Source of the DNA: Ricordea florida
Lineage: Eukaryota > Cnidaria > Anthozoa > Corallimorpharia > Ricordeidae
NCBI GenBank assembly: GCA_949710005.1
Contig: OX453276.1
Span: 2,312,701 to 2,376,700 of the forward strand
Length of the DNA stretch: 64,000 nt
Direction of reading: 5' to 3'
The position numbers and the translations under genes are program-made. Position 1 is the first letter of the stretch; every line of letters begins with the position of its first letter. The notes under the pieces were generated by a model. That model ran no database searches. It had not been told where the DNA came from and worked only from the letters and a program-made list of their open reading frames with translations. Shown here in pieces: positions 35,331-47,844 of the stretch.

Positions 35331-35817
35331 AACAAACAGTACCACAGTGCACGGTTATTTAATGCTTTCGAAATATTGGTCACACTTCATGGCTTGATCC
35401 ACAGCTAATAAAAAAGGTAGACCCTCACTGTATAGCAAAACAGTACTGTTCGGTAGCTTTCCAAAGAGTGGTCGCACTGCATGGTTTGACCCACAGATGA
35501 AAAAGGTAGAACCACATTGTATAATAAAACAAACAGTACCACAGTACAGTACTGTTCAGAGGCCTTCCAAAGAATGGTCACACTGCATGGTTTGATCCAT
35601 AGATGAAACAGTTAGAACCCCACTGTATAGTAAAACAAACAGTACCACAGTACAGTACTGTTCGGTAGCTTTACAGAGAATGGTCACACTGCATGGTTTG
35701 ATCCACAGACACAGATGAAAAAGGTAGAACCACACTGTCTAGTAAAACAAACAGTAACACATATGGGTTATTGACCAAGCGTGAGGTCAAGATGGCTGGA
35801 TATTGGCTAAGTTCTTT

Positions 35818-35860
<43 letters not shown>

Positions 35861-35872
35861 CACGCTAAAAAA

Positions 35873-35907
<35 letters not shown>

Positions 35908-36860
35908 AAGCTTGGTCAATAAAGGATTTATTATATGGGATAAAACACCAAAAAATGATCCGTGTACGTGTTTTGTTTTCTTTGTTTTCTTTCTCGTTGA
36001 CGCATCCAGTTTTCTCGTTTTCCAGCTCCATCGATACACAAACCACAGGAAATCTGTAACTGTCACGGAAAAGATTTTTCAGGGAAAAACTAAGAAAGAA
36101 AATTTTGGTAAACCGGCTTTCGCCTCGGATGAATTTTCCTTGCGGGATAAAGCCCTTATCCCGAGCGGGCAAGATAGCTCCATATTGCCCGCTCGGGTAG
36201 CCAATCACAGCGCGAGATTCGGTTCATCTTGTCCGCTCACGGAGCTAGTCATATAATAAAGTACAGTACTGTTCGGTAGCTTTCCAAAGAATGGTCGCAC
36301 TGCATGGTTTGATTCACAGATGAAAAAATTAAAACCACACTGTATAGTAAAACAAACAATACCACAGTACAGTACTGTTCGGTAGCTTTCCAAAGAATGG
36401 TCGCACTGCATGGTTTGATCCACAGATGAAAAAGTTAGAACCACACTGTATAGTAAAACAAACAGTACCACAGTACAGTACTGTTCAGTAGCTTTACAAA
36501 GAATGGTCGCACTGCATGGTTTGATTCACAGATGAAAAAATTAGAACCACACTGTATAGTAAAACAAACAGTACCGCAGTACAGTACTGTTCGGTAGCTT
36601 TCCAAAGAATGGTCGCACTGCATGGTTTGATTCACAGATGAAAAAATTAGAACCACACTGTATAGTAAAACAAACAGTACCACAGTACAGTACTGTTCGG
36701 TAGCTTTCCAAAGAATGGTCGCACTGCATGGTTTGATTCACAGATGAAAAAGTTAGAACCACACTGTATAGTAAAACAAACAAGACCACAGTACAGTACT
36801 GTTCAGTAGCTTTGCAAAGAATGGTCACACTGCATGGTTTGATCCACAGATGAGAAAGTT
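35331..36860. repeat. 106-bp satellite-like tandem array 3, interrupted
   Basis: Diverged units from about 35331 to 35759 and more regular units from 36258 to 36860. The two parts are separated by a foldback element that breaks a monomer in the middle of AACAGTA...AGTACAG. Confidence 0.92.
35760..36257. mobile_element. foldback element inserted in satellite array 3
   Basis: About 500 bp. The left part (35768-35922) is a long imperfect inverted repeat with arms of about 70 bp sharing GATGGCTGGATATTGGC and TTATTGACCAAGC. The right part holds a smaller inverted pair around CGAGCGGGCAA/TTGCCCGCTCG (about 36160-36197). Related pieces occur at 12580-12670 and 14706-14810. The frames on both strands (35671-36256) come from the inverted structure and are not genes. 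Confidence 0.8.
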
Positions 36861-36869
36861 GTTTTATAA

Positions 36870-38440
36870 CATAGCTACGTTCTTACGCATGCTTTAATTG
36901 GCTGGCTAGTCGTGTACAAGATCTGGATATGACACTGTGATGGTGCAAATTTGTGAGCACATATATTTGCAAAGATGACGACGAAACAGGAGAAAATATG
37001 ATAAAAGGTGAGTCACAAATACGAAACACTTTCTACTATTCGGTTTCCTCCAAGATCACCAGTCAAAACGGAGAAAAAAGACTACAAGACTGCTTTTGTT
37101 AACCGTGTACTTAAAAATTCTTCAAATCCAAATTTGTGAAAACCACAGTTTTCTAGCTATAGTATGCACGATGTAGCGCTGCTAAATTCAGCCCCTTGAG
37201 ATGATACAATTCAAGAAAAAAAAATGAACACATTTTTAGTTACCTTGTTCTGTGAAACATTTGCCTGGTGTAAGAAACGCCAAACCCAAACGCCAGACGA
37301 AGAACATTGTGTAGTATGACAACAAACCAGTTGTTGTAAAAAAAAAAAACAAGCTCGACAACGCGATGGAAGAAACTAGGAAAGCCAAGCACAGTTGTGG
37401 CACCAATATTAATACATCAGTAATTCAGTACGAACCATAAACACAATTCTGTAGTACAGTCGCAAAATCCAAAGCCTCATATAATGGCCATTTCACAGAA
37501 CAGAAACAAGCGAACGCTCACGTCTTTCTATCAGGGGCACCCAACGAGAATATAGTTCAGAACCACTTAAACATAGCATTGCTAAAGTGTTTTAGTATTT
37601 AAAAGGTAGATATAAGCATATTTTTATCCCCTAAAATTTTTTAATCTGTTCGGATTTCCTAGCTGAAAGTCTTGCGATCTGAAAATTATAGCGATCAAAA
37701 CTAACCTTTTCGAAACCTTCAGCCAGAAAAATGCCTCCCGAAAATTCTACATGACTTTTTTACGTTAAAAATCCGTTAAAAATGGACAATTATACCATTT
37801 TTTAGATGTTCGAAAATCCTAGGAAAGGCAAACAAGCAAGAAATTTTTTAACAAATGTTCCGAAAATTCTAGATCTCAATCGTCTTCCGAACAGATATTT
37901 TTTTAAAATTGACGTTGGGTGCCCCTGTTTCTATTACGCTTCATTCGGCCGTTCAGTTACACTACTGTAGCGATGTTCTTTGCGAAGCGTGGACCAGTCT
38001 TCCCCACTATAATATCACATTTTGAGCCATCAATTCAACTCTCAGCGGCCGCGTCCATACTACTTCCCATGACAAGATGCGGTCGGACTTCAAATCAATG
38101 AATGGGAAAATTTGGATGCATCCCGCAAAGTGATTCTGCCCTATATTGATCAAACTTTATGCCGGCTTTTGAAGTTGAATTCTTTCTAGCTGAATGATAA
38201 AATAATGCTGAAGCTTTACAGATCATTTGTACTTCCAATTGTTATAAATATGGTGCATTAATCCGTCTGAGTTTGATTCCTTTGAGTCATTAGTCGACAG
38301 CAGTTTAATCGATCGATGATTGAAGCATGCGCGCAAACTGAGGAGAATCTTTATCTTGATCAGGCGAAAATTAAGCCGTTATAGCGTGTGTAATTAACAG
38401 TTGTAGCTATGTTATAAAAGCAATGGTCAATGCTCTAGCT
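36870..38440. other. no confirmed gene; contains a candidate orphan first exon
   Basis: AT-rich, unique-looking sequence. The only item I single out is the candidate signal-peptide exon on the minus strand at 37244-37307, listed separately. Confidence 0.5.
37244..37307 (-). CDS. candidate first exon with signal-peptide-like start
   Basis: The ATG at 37307 opens MFFVWRLGLAFLTPGKCF, then a donor ACAAG/GTAACT in phase 1. The phase would fit exon 2 of the adhesion GPCR gene, so it could be an alternative first exon. It could also be the start of another gene or chance. Low confidence. Confidence 0.3.
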
Positions 38441-38441
38441 G

Positions 38442-38596
38442 TGCATATATCTTGTTCTGGATGCAAGCGGAAAGTTGGGAGAGCACTCTGCAGGCTATAG
38501 TAGGTTTGGCCTTCGCCTGGACCGACTCTTACGCCCGATTCGTGCTCTCCCAACTATCAACGTGCATCCAGAACTAGATATATGCACGCTAAGCAT
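38442..38596. repeat. inverted repeat with about 46-bp arms beside array 4
   Basis: Arms sharing GTGCATATATCT, GTTCTGGATGCA and GTTGGGAGAGCAC are inverted across a loop of about 60 bp. Array 4 starts within 20 bp of the right arm, so this may be the left end of the array-bearing unit or a separate foldback element. Confidence 0.75.
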
Positions 38597-38611
38597 CAAG
38601 GGACCATTGCT

Positions 38612-39124
38612 TATAAGAACCACACTGTATAGTAAAACAAACAGTACCACAGTACAGTACTGTTCAGTAGCTTTACAGAGAATGGTCACACTGCATGGTT
38701 TGATCCACAGATGAAAAAGTTAGAACCACACTGTATAGTAAAACAAACAGTACCACAGTACAGTACTTTTCAGTAGCTTTACATAGAATGGTCACACTGC
38801 ATGGTTTGATCCACAGATGAAAAAGTTAGAACCACACTGCGTAGTAAAACAGTGCCACAGTACAGTGCTGTTCAATAGCTTTCCAAAGAATGGTCAAACC
38901 GCATGGTTTAATCCACAGATGGAAGAGTTAGAACCACACTGTATAGTAAAACAAACAGTACCATAGTACAGAACTGTTCAATAGCTTTCCAAAGAATGGT
39001 CACCCTAAATGGTTTGATCCACAGATGAAAAAGATAGAACCACGCTGCATAGTAAAACAAACAGTACCACAGTACAGTACTGTTCAGTAGCTTTCCATAA
39101 AATGGTCACACTGCATGATTTGAT
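38612..39124. repeat. 106-bp satellite-like tandem array 4
   Basis: About five units of the 106-bp monomer, increasingly diverged toward the right. Confidence 0.92.
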
Positions 39125-39540
39125 GCACAGAAGAAAAAAATTCGAACCACTGTATAGAACACAGCATAGTGCTTTTCAGGAACAGTAACGTGACACAAAG
39201 TGTTCACATTGCCGGGATGTTTTAGTTGATAGAAGAAAATATTTCTTTGATATATTCCAGAGTAGTTGATAATGTTGAGTATTTAATTGTAAACTTACCA
39301 GGAATCTGTTTCATTTTCTCCCCATATGATAAGATATTTTATCAATATTTATTTATTTAGTACCTGTATTTCAAATTCAGTAGCTTTCCAAAGAATGGTC
39401 AAACCGCATGGTTTAATTCACAGATGAAAAGTAAAAAGCACCGTATAGTGAATCAACCGTAGGTCACACTCAGAATAGTTTGATCCACAGTGTTAAAACC
39501 ATATTCTATGGTAAAGCAAAGTTGCCACAATAGCATTCTA
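39125..39540. repeat. tail of satellite array 4 plus degenerate monomers
   Basis: 39125-39375 matches the tail of array 1. Decayed monomer pieces follow (AGTAGCTTTCCAAAGAATGG at about 39380; GTTTGATCCACAG near 39478). Confidence 0.75.
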
Positions 39541-42500
39541 GGAGGTCGCACTATCGACCTCTGTTAAGTTTGAGACTAGAAAGCAAATAAGTTAACAGCT
39601 TAGCTGGACACTCATTTTTGGTTACAGCACAAGTTTATTCTTGAATTTATACTTTACTGTAATTCTAAGTTACTTTAAGAAGGTTTCGCGTCCAATTAAC
39701 TGAGAAAATTCCATTGAAGCAAATAATTCACTTTAGGAAGTGTTACCAGACAAAGTTCTTCACGGTTAAAAGAGAAGGGCTAGCTGCGTTCAAAACTAAA
39801 AAAACCGAAACAACGTATTGTGAACGTAGAAACGGACTGCTATATGTATTAGCTTAAATGTTGGATAATCTTATTTTGAACCCGTGAACAGAAAAAATGC
39901 ACTCACCTTGACGACAGCAATGTCCAAAAGGCTTACGTTCAATCAAGCCTATATAACTTTATTGTGTTTATGAAGAGCTCTGTCTGTGCTGATAAATCAC
40001 TCACCGCGGAGACATGTTAGCAACCGTAATCACTTTTCCAATATCGACACCTGATTGTTTTTGGTTTCCTTGGCTTTTTTGTATAAACATTTGTTTTGTC
40101 CCAGAGTAGTTGATTATATTGCTGCATGTGAAAACACGAAATTCAGCTACTTCAGCTGCCGTGTACGTAAAGCAACTCTTAAGTTAGTTGTAGCTCGATT
40201 TACACCAGACGGACGCAAAAATCAAAACCAAATTGGATTTTTTTGATGCACTTTAAACCAAAAAGATGTCCACCACCACCAGCTAGCATGGCACACATGG
40301 ATACTTAAACGTAGGTCAAAATTCCCAATAGTTTTGAAACAATGAGAGTTTGAACAAAGGAGTCGGCACGTAACAAAAATAGTTGTCAGCGTTTCAAGGT
40401 GATTTGTTCCCTCTTTGTCATTTCAACGAGGGTTTAATTCTCTCACTTAAGTGCAAGGTTCTGCATCAACATTTTTATCGACCTTGCTCGGTCCATCGAT
40501 CAATCAATTTATGAAGGGAGTCCGACCACAGCTGTCATCGAGAAGTCAAATAAAGAGGCCTTTCGTGTTATATTCTAAGCCTCCCTTCTTTTAGCTACTT
40601 CAGATCGACCCGTACAATTCGTACAATTGCACGATGATTCCTTAGAGACAATTAGAGTGGTAAAGACAATTTGAAATTCCTTACTTGAAAGCCGTTTCCG
40701 CCGTTTCTCTAGTAATTTGTGACGTTTGATACAACTGTAAGGAAAAAGTTTGTAGTTTGAAATTTATTAGAACTGAAATTCGTCAGGAATTGAGCTAAGG
40801 CAGAGATAAAGCTAGAACTGGGAATATAAAGTTAATTTACGACGAGGACTTAAAGTCACAAGTCATTAGTTCCTAGTAATATACCTCCTAGAACGATACA
40901 TTGAATATCATATTATGATCAAGCGTCATAAAGACGGTCTTAATGGCTTTGATAAGTCAGGCCTATACGTACGTGGTAATTCCTTGAATTAAAAAATTAT
41001 CAGATTTTTTTGAAATTATACTCAAACAAAACCAGCAAATACTCAAAGATTATAATTTTCTCGTCTCTTCTGTCTGAAATCATCTCAGTACGGTCTGACG
41101 CACTTTCGTTTGATTTTCTTCATGTTTGATTTACTTTTATTGTTGTTTGTCGCAGGAAGCTCTTTCAACATGACTTCGGTTTTTAATATATATTTCTTCA
41201 ATCGCTTGTAAGCAAACTCAAAAACACGGATCTCAATTATTGCTCTTGTTGTAGGTTTTTTAAAAATTAATTTAAACCGATTTCTATGTAACGTTTTAGA
41301 AATGCGTGATGAAAAGTGCATCCCAGCTTCAAGTATCATTCATTCTCAGTTAAGTCTTCCTGGAATGAATGACCAAGTCTTCGAAACCATTACCTAGCAG
41401 GAACAAGAAACTTGCATCGTTTCTGTTCAAAAGGAATTGCAAACGGTCATTTACCGACGTTCAGGTTGGTTCAATAAAAGCATAAACAATTATCAGGAGC
41501 GACATGCGAAATAAAGAAAGTCTGGCCAACATGAAACACAGGGACAACGTTCACATTCTGCATTATCTCTTTTTCCTGTAAAGTCAAATTTATAGTGGTC
41601 AATTTCCGAGTTTGTGCTTAGTGCTATTCAGTTTTTAATTTTGACTTACCTGCAGCTGGTCGTGTAGAAACGACAGAGTCCGCGATAGAAACCATCAATG
41701 ACACCATTCATTCGACAGTGGCTACGTAGCGAAAAGCTCGAATTCACTTAAACCGGTTTCCTAACTTTTAATTTCTGTTTGAACTAAACGGACACTAGAA
41801 ATTTTAAAAACAATCAGTGAGTATGTGTTTTGTTCTGAGATATATACCATAATTAGCAAGTCAACACGTTGAGGCCAAATCGGCATCTCATTTTGATGCT
41901 AAATTTTTCCCAGGTTAAAAACAAAGGAATATTCCACAAAAGATAAGCAAGAAATACTGGCTGTTATTATATGGCAAAGCCAGTAAATCCCTGTGCTCTG
42001 ATTGGTTCTTTCTCGGTCAGGATTTTGCAGTACGGACCATTTCCATCGAAACGGTCCAACCCGTGTATTTTTGTTTCGGAGCGAAGCCAGGGGGGAGTAA
42101 CAAATACTCCCAGGTACCTCATGTTAATATCACCGAGATAAACTTCGGCCGTGCGGACATTTAAAGCTCGTTTGCGCCTTTTTCTTTTACTTTAACTTTA
42201 TTTTATTGGCATGACCTCTGGTGATAACAGTTTTAACTATGAAAATACTTAATGAGTCACTCTTTTTAAGTACGGACATCTATACATCTACTTCTTTGAT
42301 ATCTTCCACCGCTAAGTCTTCTTTCTTGAATGATCTTCTTACTCTAATACATCATTTAAGTATTTAATTGCTTTCTTTTCTTTTCCTTTTACAATTTGTT
42401 TTATTGCTAAATTGCTGTTTCTTTGTCAAAACCTCCTCAACTTTCCTTCCCCATCATGGTTAGTTTCACTCCTGAAGAACTTTGCATTTGCTGACAAAAG

Positions 42501-42655
42501 GAAGACTGCTCTCTGCGCTGTTGTGATAGAGACGCAGCACAAGTTTCTTTAGAAACTATCCCCACAATACTTACTAATTGTCGTTATCATGCAAAAACCG
42601 AATCCAATAATTGTTAATATAACAATCGTAAAAGGAGGCGAAAGAGTAATTACAG
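39541..42655. other. intergenic, no gene recognised
   Basis: Holds a partial reverse SINE-family copy at about 42090-42185 (ACTCCCAGGTACCT; CGGCCGTGCGGAC) and, near 42525-42570, a segment inverted relative to 10990-11035 (GTTTCTTTAGAAACTATCCCC). No exon is recognised. Confidence 0.5.
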
Positions 42656-42658
42656 TCC

Positions 42659-43023
42659 TCAGTTTGTTGCACAATAGCGAAACAACCCAGAGGGTGAAGG
42701 TTTCAGCTCGTACACATAGAATCCATCACAACTTCTCAAACGAATCTGAACTTTTCTGTAGCAGCAGCTGTAGTAACCATAGAAACACACCTCTCTATCA
42801 ACTATCCCTTCTGATAATGTAGGGTGAGCTCCGTTTAGCCAACCAGTCATATGAGTTTGGCATCTGTGGTGGTTTATACAGTGATTTACCATCATGGAAT
42901 ACGTACTAGCTTGGAAGCGATACCAGCCTGGAGACAGGGTACCATCTGATTCACTCCCTATTCCATTGGACATGTGTCTGTTTTTCTCATTAAGCAGGGT
43001 ATACTGACCACATTCTAGGGGAT
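42659..43023 (-). CDS. copy 1 exon 4: D8C domain and stop
   Basis: 365 nt after the acceptor TTCTACTTCATTTCAG, phase 1. It has PLECGQYTLLN at the start, then GWYRF, HCINHHRCQTHMTGWLNGAH, CFYGYYSCC and FRYCATN before the stop. The Cys spacing matches a complete D8C domain. Confidence 0.9.
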
Positions 43024-46000
43024 CTGAAATGAAGTAGAATCCAATTGCTTTCCCGTTCATCGAAATTCGCAAGTATACTGTTCCAAATTTTTGCCCACAC
43101 GCTCGCAAAAGAATTTTTGCGATGATTTAGTCGGGAATGTTCCCAATAAAAATTACCAGCTGAAGAAGATCAGGTGTTCTAATTGTGAACTTGACTTGAG
43201 AATGTGAACATGTCAGTGATGCTAGGCGGTACAGAACCATAAATTATAGACATCATACAGTGTGACAGAGGAGAGCCTGAAGTATAGCTTAGATATCGGC
43301 ATTATCAGAACGGAGTAAGGAATAGCACAAGTTCGAAGTTGGAAAAAGTTTATCAGGCAAACGGCTCCTTTTTGGAGAATCAGGATGGAATGGAGCAGCT
43401 TGGCCCAATGCGCATGCAGCAAGGCCACACCTAATATGGGGAAATAAGGGAGCGGTAAACAATGTAAAGTGTTGGGGGATAAAACTATTTGGCTATTTCC
43501 CAAAATTGACCGTTTGAGCAACAGCGTGTAAGTTTTGGCCAAACACATTTAACTTCAATCTTTGCTAACAATGTTGGACCGACAGGGAATTTTTCCAATT
43601 AAGAATAAAGGGCAATTTGACTACATCTGAGTTATTCCCCTCCCCCCATCCCCTATCAATGTTGGATAACTTATTAAAAACCTTCTTATTTTTTATCACC
43701 AATGTATATTGAGTAAATATGATGCCAACTTTGCTGGAGGGGGAGGGGGGTGGGGAGTCGTGGAAGGGCGTAAGATTTCCTATAATCAAAAAAAAATCCT
43801 AAAAACAAGCAACTCGGTCAATCGGTCCAAGCTATTTTGGCAAAGATTACAGATACAAAATAAATTTCACGATGTGCATATTATGTATAGGTAAATGGGT
43901 TTATGTGATAGGCGAGTATAATCAGAACTTACCAATTTCACATTGACGTCCGGTATATCCCGGGGGGCACACACAGTGGAAATCATCCAGGTGGTACACT
44001 GGTTGACACAAGGCTTTATTCTTACACGGGTTGAGCATACATTGCGTCTGTTTCAAATGAGAGTTATTTTTATCAGGGTAGTGTAAATTAAACTCCGTAT
44101 ATTAAGTTATACCGCCTTGACCTGATTCACGTTAAATTGCTGGGTATGTTTCTATTTTAAACTCAGATCTGTATTTTAGAGTGCGATATCTTTTCCTTTG
44201 AAACTTAGCTCTCCGACTCACTTTACTTAGTTCCCATTATCAAATCTCAAAAAACTGAACAAGTGAAACTAAGAAACAAAAGTATATTTGAAGTTCTTGC
44301 TACGAATGTGATCATAAGGAGTTTCATCGTTCATTGCGGATGTGACAACCAACTTCCTCCATTCGTATCCGCCCATCCAGGGCCACTTCCCACCAAACAG
44401 TACTCATGAAAAAGGTCATTGTATCCAGTTTCACTGGGGAGCGTATGCCGTCCTTACTGTTTTTCAAGCATAACAGAAATCGGCTTTTTCTACATTTAGT
44501 AGACCGGCTAAAATTAGATTAAGCATGTATTTGTGAGACAAATTAAGTTCTGAGATAGCGGTTAAGGTCCTCAAATTTACTGCTGTAGAATAAAGGTGGA
44601 AATATAACTATTCCGATAAGTTATTGAGCTTTGTGTCTGTAGGGAAACTGTAGGTGTCCTTTGCTTACCGTAGGTCATTTACCCTTTAAATCTATCACTC
44701 TCAAGATCTCAGTAGCTAGTTTGATTTTCTTACTGAAGTGCCATGGCCTTCTTATCAGTCTCAAGATTCTTTTTTAAACTTTGGAGAGTTTGATGCCAGA
44801 CTGAATGTTCATCTCCAAATGGATGTTTAAAATTACAGCAATTAGAAAAATACATGAAATTAATTTTAACAAATAAGAAATACTAGCCAACAAAAATAGT
44901 TTTCATATTTTCAAAAAATTACATTAAATGATAAGCATTTTGCTTTCAAAAATGCATGTAGCTTTGAAACAAGCAATCACCTGTCATGGTTTTCACTTAC
45001 CGTGACCCCTTTTCATTGCGGAGTTGAGAGATTGTTTTCCTCGGCTTCCTGCCTTCGTTATCTGTCGATCTTATTTTTCTAGCTAGTCCTAACTTACTTC
45101 CCATAATAAAGCAACATACTATTTGCGACACGGCGGATTTCAAATTGCCTGCATATTATATTACTCTGAAATTACAGTAAAACCGTTTGTCAGAACTGTG
45201 TTGAAATGGCTTTTTTCACGCGCACGTAGCGTTAACGTTGAATCGAAATGAAAGACTATGGCAATGTGGAAGAAAAGTTTCAGTGAAAATTGCCTCTTAA
45301 TGACACCAAATTCATCAAAACTTGTTTCTTTGACTGCAGCCGGATTTTGAGCCAGATACCTGCAGAGTACGAACGACATCGGACCGTTTAAAAGTCGTGC
45401 TCCGTTCGACTGTCGCCATGTGCAATGTGCTAATATAGTTACAGTTTAATTCCATTCATTTACCAAGGCCAAAAACATAATCATATCTCATTATATTAAG
45501 CTTGCAACCACCATACTCCTAAAGAGTAGAACCGAGTAACGAACTCTAGCTACTGATCCTTAGAAAAAAGAAATTTCGCTGTTCGAGTCTACTATGCAAT
45601 CCTTGGCTTCTAGTGCCGAAGTAAAATTAAGCACCAGTATCATGTTTCAGTCTGTCAGAAAGTTGGAGGCAAAGTAGAGTAGTGGCCAAGCTTGTTCGGA
45701 TAAGAGTGCTGGCTCATTTCGTATCTTCTTGTTATTTTTAACTACAAAATATTGTACGTAGATAGGAATATCAGCGATATATTAAAATTCTTTAAGATAA
45801 AAAAGCATTCTATCCATGGGGAGTAACAATACGCTAAGGTGCTTCATTCTGAAAAAAATCGTTTTAACAGCACCGGCAGGGGCGTAGCCAGGATTTTTTA
45901 AAGGGGGGGGGGGGGTCACAGAGGCTACTCACTCTTGTCATGGCGTTTTCGCCACCTGAATATTGCAGGTTGTTTGCTCAAAAGAAGGCCAACCAAGGGA

Positions 46001-47844
46001 GGGTCACGGGCACCCCAGCACCCCCCTAGCTACGCTCCTGACCGGCCGCGTGGGCCTCACGGCTCGTGTGGACCTTCACCTTTTCTCCAAAGTCGTCAAT
46101 TGTGCGCAAATGTTTCTTTGGAGTTCATTTGATAAAGTTTAATCAGATTGTTTTTTTTATCCATAACTGAAACATTTATCGCTTGAACATGTATTACTCA
46201 ATTGATTGTGGCTTGAAACAGGTTCCATAACTTGTTTCTGTAAAATACAGAATGGAGTAATTCCTGCATTTCTTTAAATACTTGTAACCTGTGACTGGGA
46301 AGGAACAATAATAACAATTCTTTACTCACCCATATATTGTAGTGATCAAAGTCTTTGTCGGCAACAAAGTTTCCTGGCTGATTAAACCTGTCTGTGTTTA
46401 TCAACTCACAGAGATGAATTCGGTCACTTGATTTGCCAAAGTTCACAGAGAAGCAATCTTGATTGTTGATACAGTGAAAATTGCAGTCAACGAATTTGGA
46501 GACTTTTACAGTATCAAGGATGGACGAGTTCAGCCTGGCGGACGGATTCTTGACAAAGAGAGCGTAGCTGACTTCTTGGTTGTCCCGTTTGTAGTTGTGA
46601 GCTGATACTTCGGGTTTGATATCAAGAATTGAAGTAAAAAGTTCAAAGCAAATAGTGTAAATAGAAGTCTTAATGTTTTAACACCCAAACCAAAAAACAA
46701 TCTATGAAACAATCTCTACTTCCGTCAAACAACTTGTCACTGAATCTTAAAATGATACCCAGTTCTCCTTTTCTCTTTTGCGTAAGTACTTTGGTCTTCC
46801 ACACCCTTCTCCTAATTTTTAGTGGTAGAGAATTCTATTGGTTAACTGGTGTTGTTGCAGATATATTATGAAGTAAATACACTTTCCTAAGAACAAATAA
46901 GATGAAGGCGTTTGGATGTGTGATGACGAAATAAATCGAGCAACTAATGTAATAAAGAAACCTGAGCCATTTATTATTTAAGGCTGGAAACAGATATGAG
47001 AGCTAAAAAGGCAATACTGATTCAAGGAATGACTGCAGAATGGACAAGGAAATAAGTTGAAACACGAAACTGGGCAGAGATCTCATGTATGTACCCACCA
47101 CGAGTCCCCTGTACGTAATTGAGTGGTAGGTTGACATAATTGAATGGTGCATTGAAAAATTAAACGTGTCTTACGAAGTTGGGGACTCGTGGTGGGTATA
47201 TACACAACTAGATGACGAGGTCATCCAGTCGCATATCATTGCCCGCTTTGAGTAAAATGACAACTTGGCTCTTTGATGCGTTTGGGCCACCTTGCCCGTT
47301 CCTATAGCAACAAGTCGGATAACTTCCCTTTTAACGAACCATTTTTCATAGAATATAAAATGACGGGGAAACATTAAGGTATTTGCGTAATGGAAAAAAT
47401 ATTTTAATGCCATCCTCAAACGTGATGATTTAGATAATGTTGAAGCCGGGAGTATCCTTGCAAAAACATAAGGCCGCAGTCGTAATAACTTGCCGTTTGC
47501 ACGAAACTAGAGACCTGTTGGTCTACAAGCTCAGTGAACACAGTTTTCAAAATAATTTTTCTCAGCTATTATGTTGATACTTGCCGGTTTAGTCCTTAGA
47601 TACAAATAGTTCAGAAGCGACATACAGGTTAGACATTTACCTGGTAAGCGAACTAGTTCTACACACGTTTTAGCAAACTGTGAGCTATTCTGATACGTTC
47701 TGCCGTCCGAAAAAAAAGGGGACATAACAAGTTTCTTCCTCGTAAAGTGAATATTAGGAACATTAAACGTCATTAGTTCTCACCTTGGCTTATGCCCCCC
47801 TGTGCCTTCAAGTACAAAACGAGAATAAAAGTAAAAGGCAGCAT
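42659..47844 (-). CDS. secreted PAN/apple-EGF-D8C (uromodulin-like) protein, copy 1
   Basis: A four-exon model with matching phases: 47844-47784 (signal peptide MLPFTFILVLYLKAQG), 46601-46330 (PAN/apple-like), 44047-43933 (EGF) and 43023-42659 (D8C and stop). The CDS is 813 nt, 270 residues. The PAN-like part shows VDCNFHCINNQDCFSVNF and ends HYNIW. The EGF has six cysteines with CVCPPGYTGRQC. The D8C domain, the Cys-rich module of uromodulin, GP2 and OIT3, shows PGWYRFQAS, EGIVDREVCFYG and FYVYEL. It is probably secreted and adhesive or matrix-associated; the exact role is unknown. A near-identical first half recurs in copy 2, about 9-10 kb away, as a tandem segmental duplication. The PAN acceptor could be one AG upstream (46610 region). 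Confidence 0.88.
43933..44047 (-). CDS. copy 1 exon 3: EGF-like domain
   Basis: 115 nt, phase 0 to 1. Encodes QCMLNPCKNKALC then CVCPPGYTGRQCEI. The six-cysteine EGF pattern lacks a clear calcium-binding N-terminal motif. The acceptor is TTTGAAACAG and the donor TTG/GTAAGT. Confidence 0.93.
44048..46329. other. intron 2 of copy 1
   Basis: Homologous to intron 2 of copy 2 from 44048 to about 45350. An extra stretch of about 910 bp (45353-46263) then has no counterpart in copy 2 and contains a MITE-like element (45880-46042). No exon is recognised inside. Confidence 0.7.
45880..46042. mobile_element. MITE with CAGGGGCGTAGCCAGG-type ends
   Basis: The left end is CAGGGGCGTAGCCAGG; the right end is the inverted form CCTAGCTACGCTCCTG. 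The interior begins with a G-run. Both flanks carry ACCGG, a possible short target duplication. A related single end lies at 58360-58386 (CCTAGCTACGCCCCTG). Confidence 0.7.
46330..46601 (-). CDS. copy 1 exon 2: PAN/apple-like domain
   Basis: 272 nt, phase 1 to 0. Encodes HNYKRDNQ..., VKVSKFVDCNFHCINNQDCF and CELINTDRFNQPGNF, ending at NIW. Four visible cysteines fit a minimal PAN/apple-like fold. The donor is TGG/GTGAGT. The exon lacks a stop. Confidence 0.88.
46602..47783. other. intron 1 of copy 1
   Basis: Contains an inverted repeat with 17-bp arms (CACCACGAGTCCCC type, 47093-47205). Compared with copy 2 it lacks two internal stretches of about 500 and 330 bp. No exon is seen. Confidence 0.7.
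47784..47844 (-). CDS. copy 1 exon 1: signal peptide
   Basis: The ATG at 47844 opens MLPFTFILVLYLKAQGGISQ, a standard signal peptide, with donor CCAAG/GTGAGA in phase 1. Confidence 0.88.

Noticed and set aside
35671-36256. Frames of 131-161 residues on both strands
   Set aside because: They lie across the foldback insertion and satellite; mirror-image frames come from inverted arms.
36205-36828. Overlapping minus-strand frames of 82-95 residues
   Set aside because: They repeat the same peptide with the 106-bp satellite period; array artefacts.
46530-46712. Hydrophobic 60-residue frame (LLFTLFALNFLLQFL) as the start of the PAN gene
   Set aside because: It is out of frame with the PAN coding sequence. 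A separate signal-peptide exon with matching phase exists at 47784-47844.
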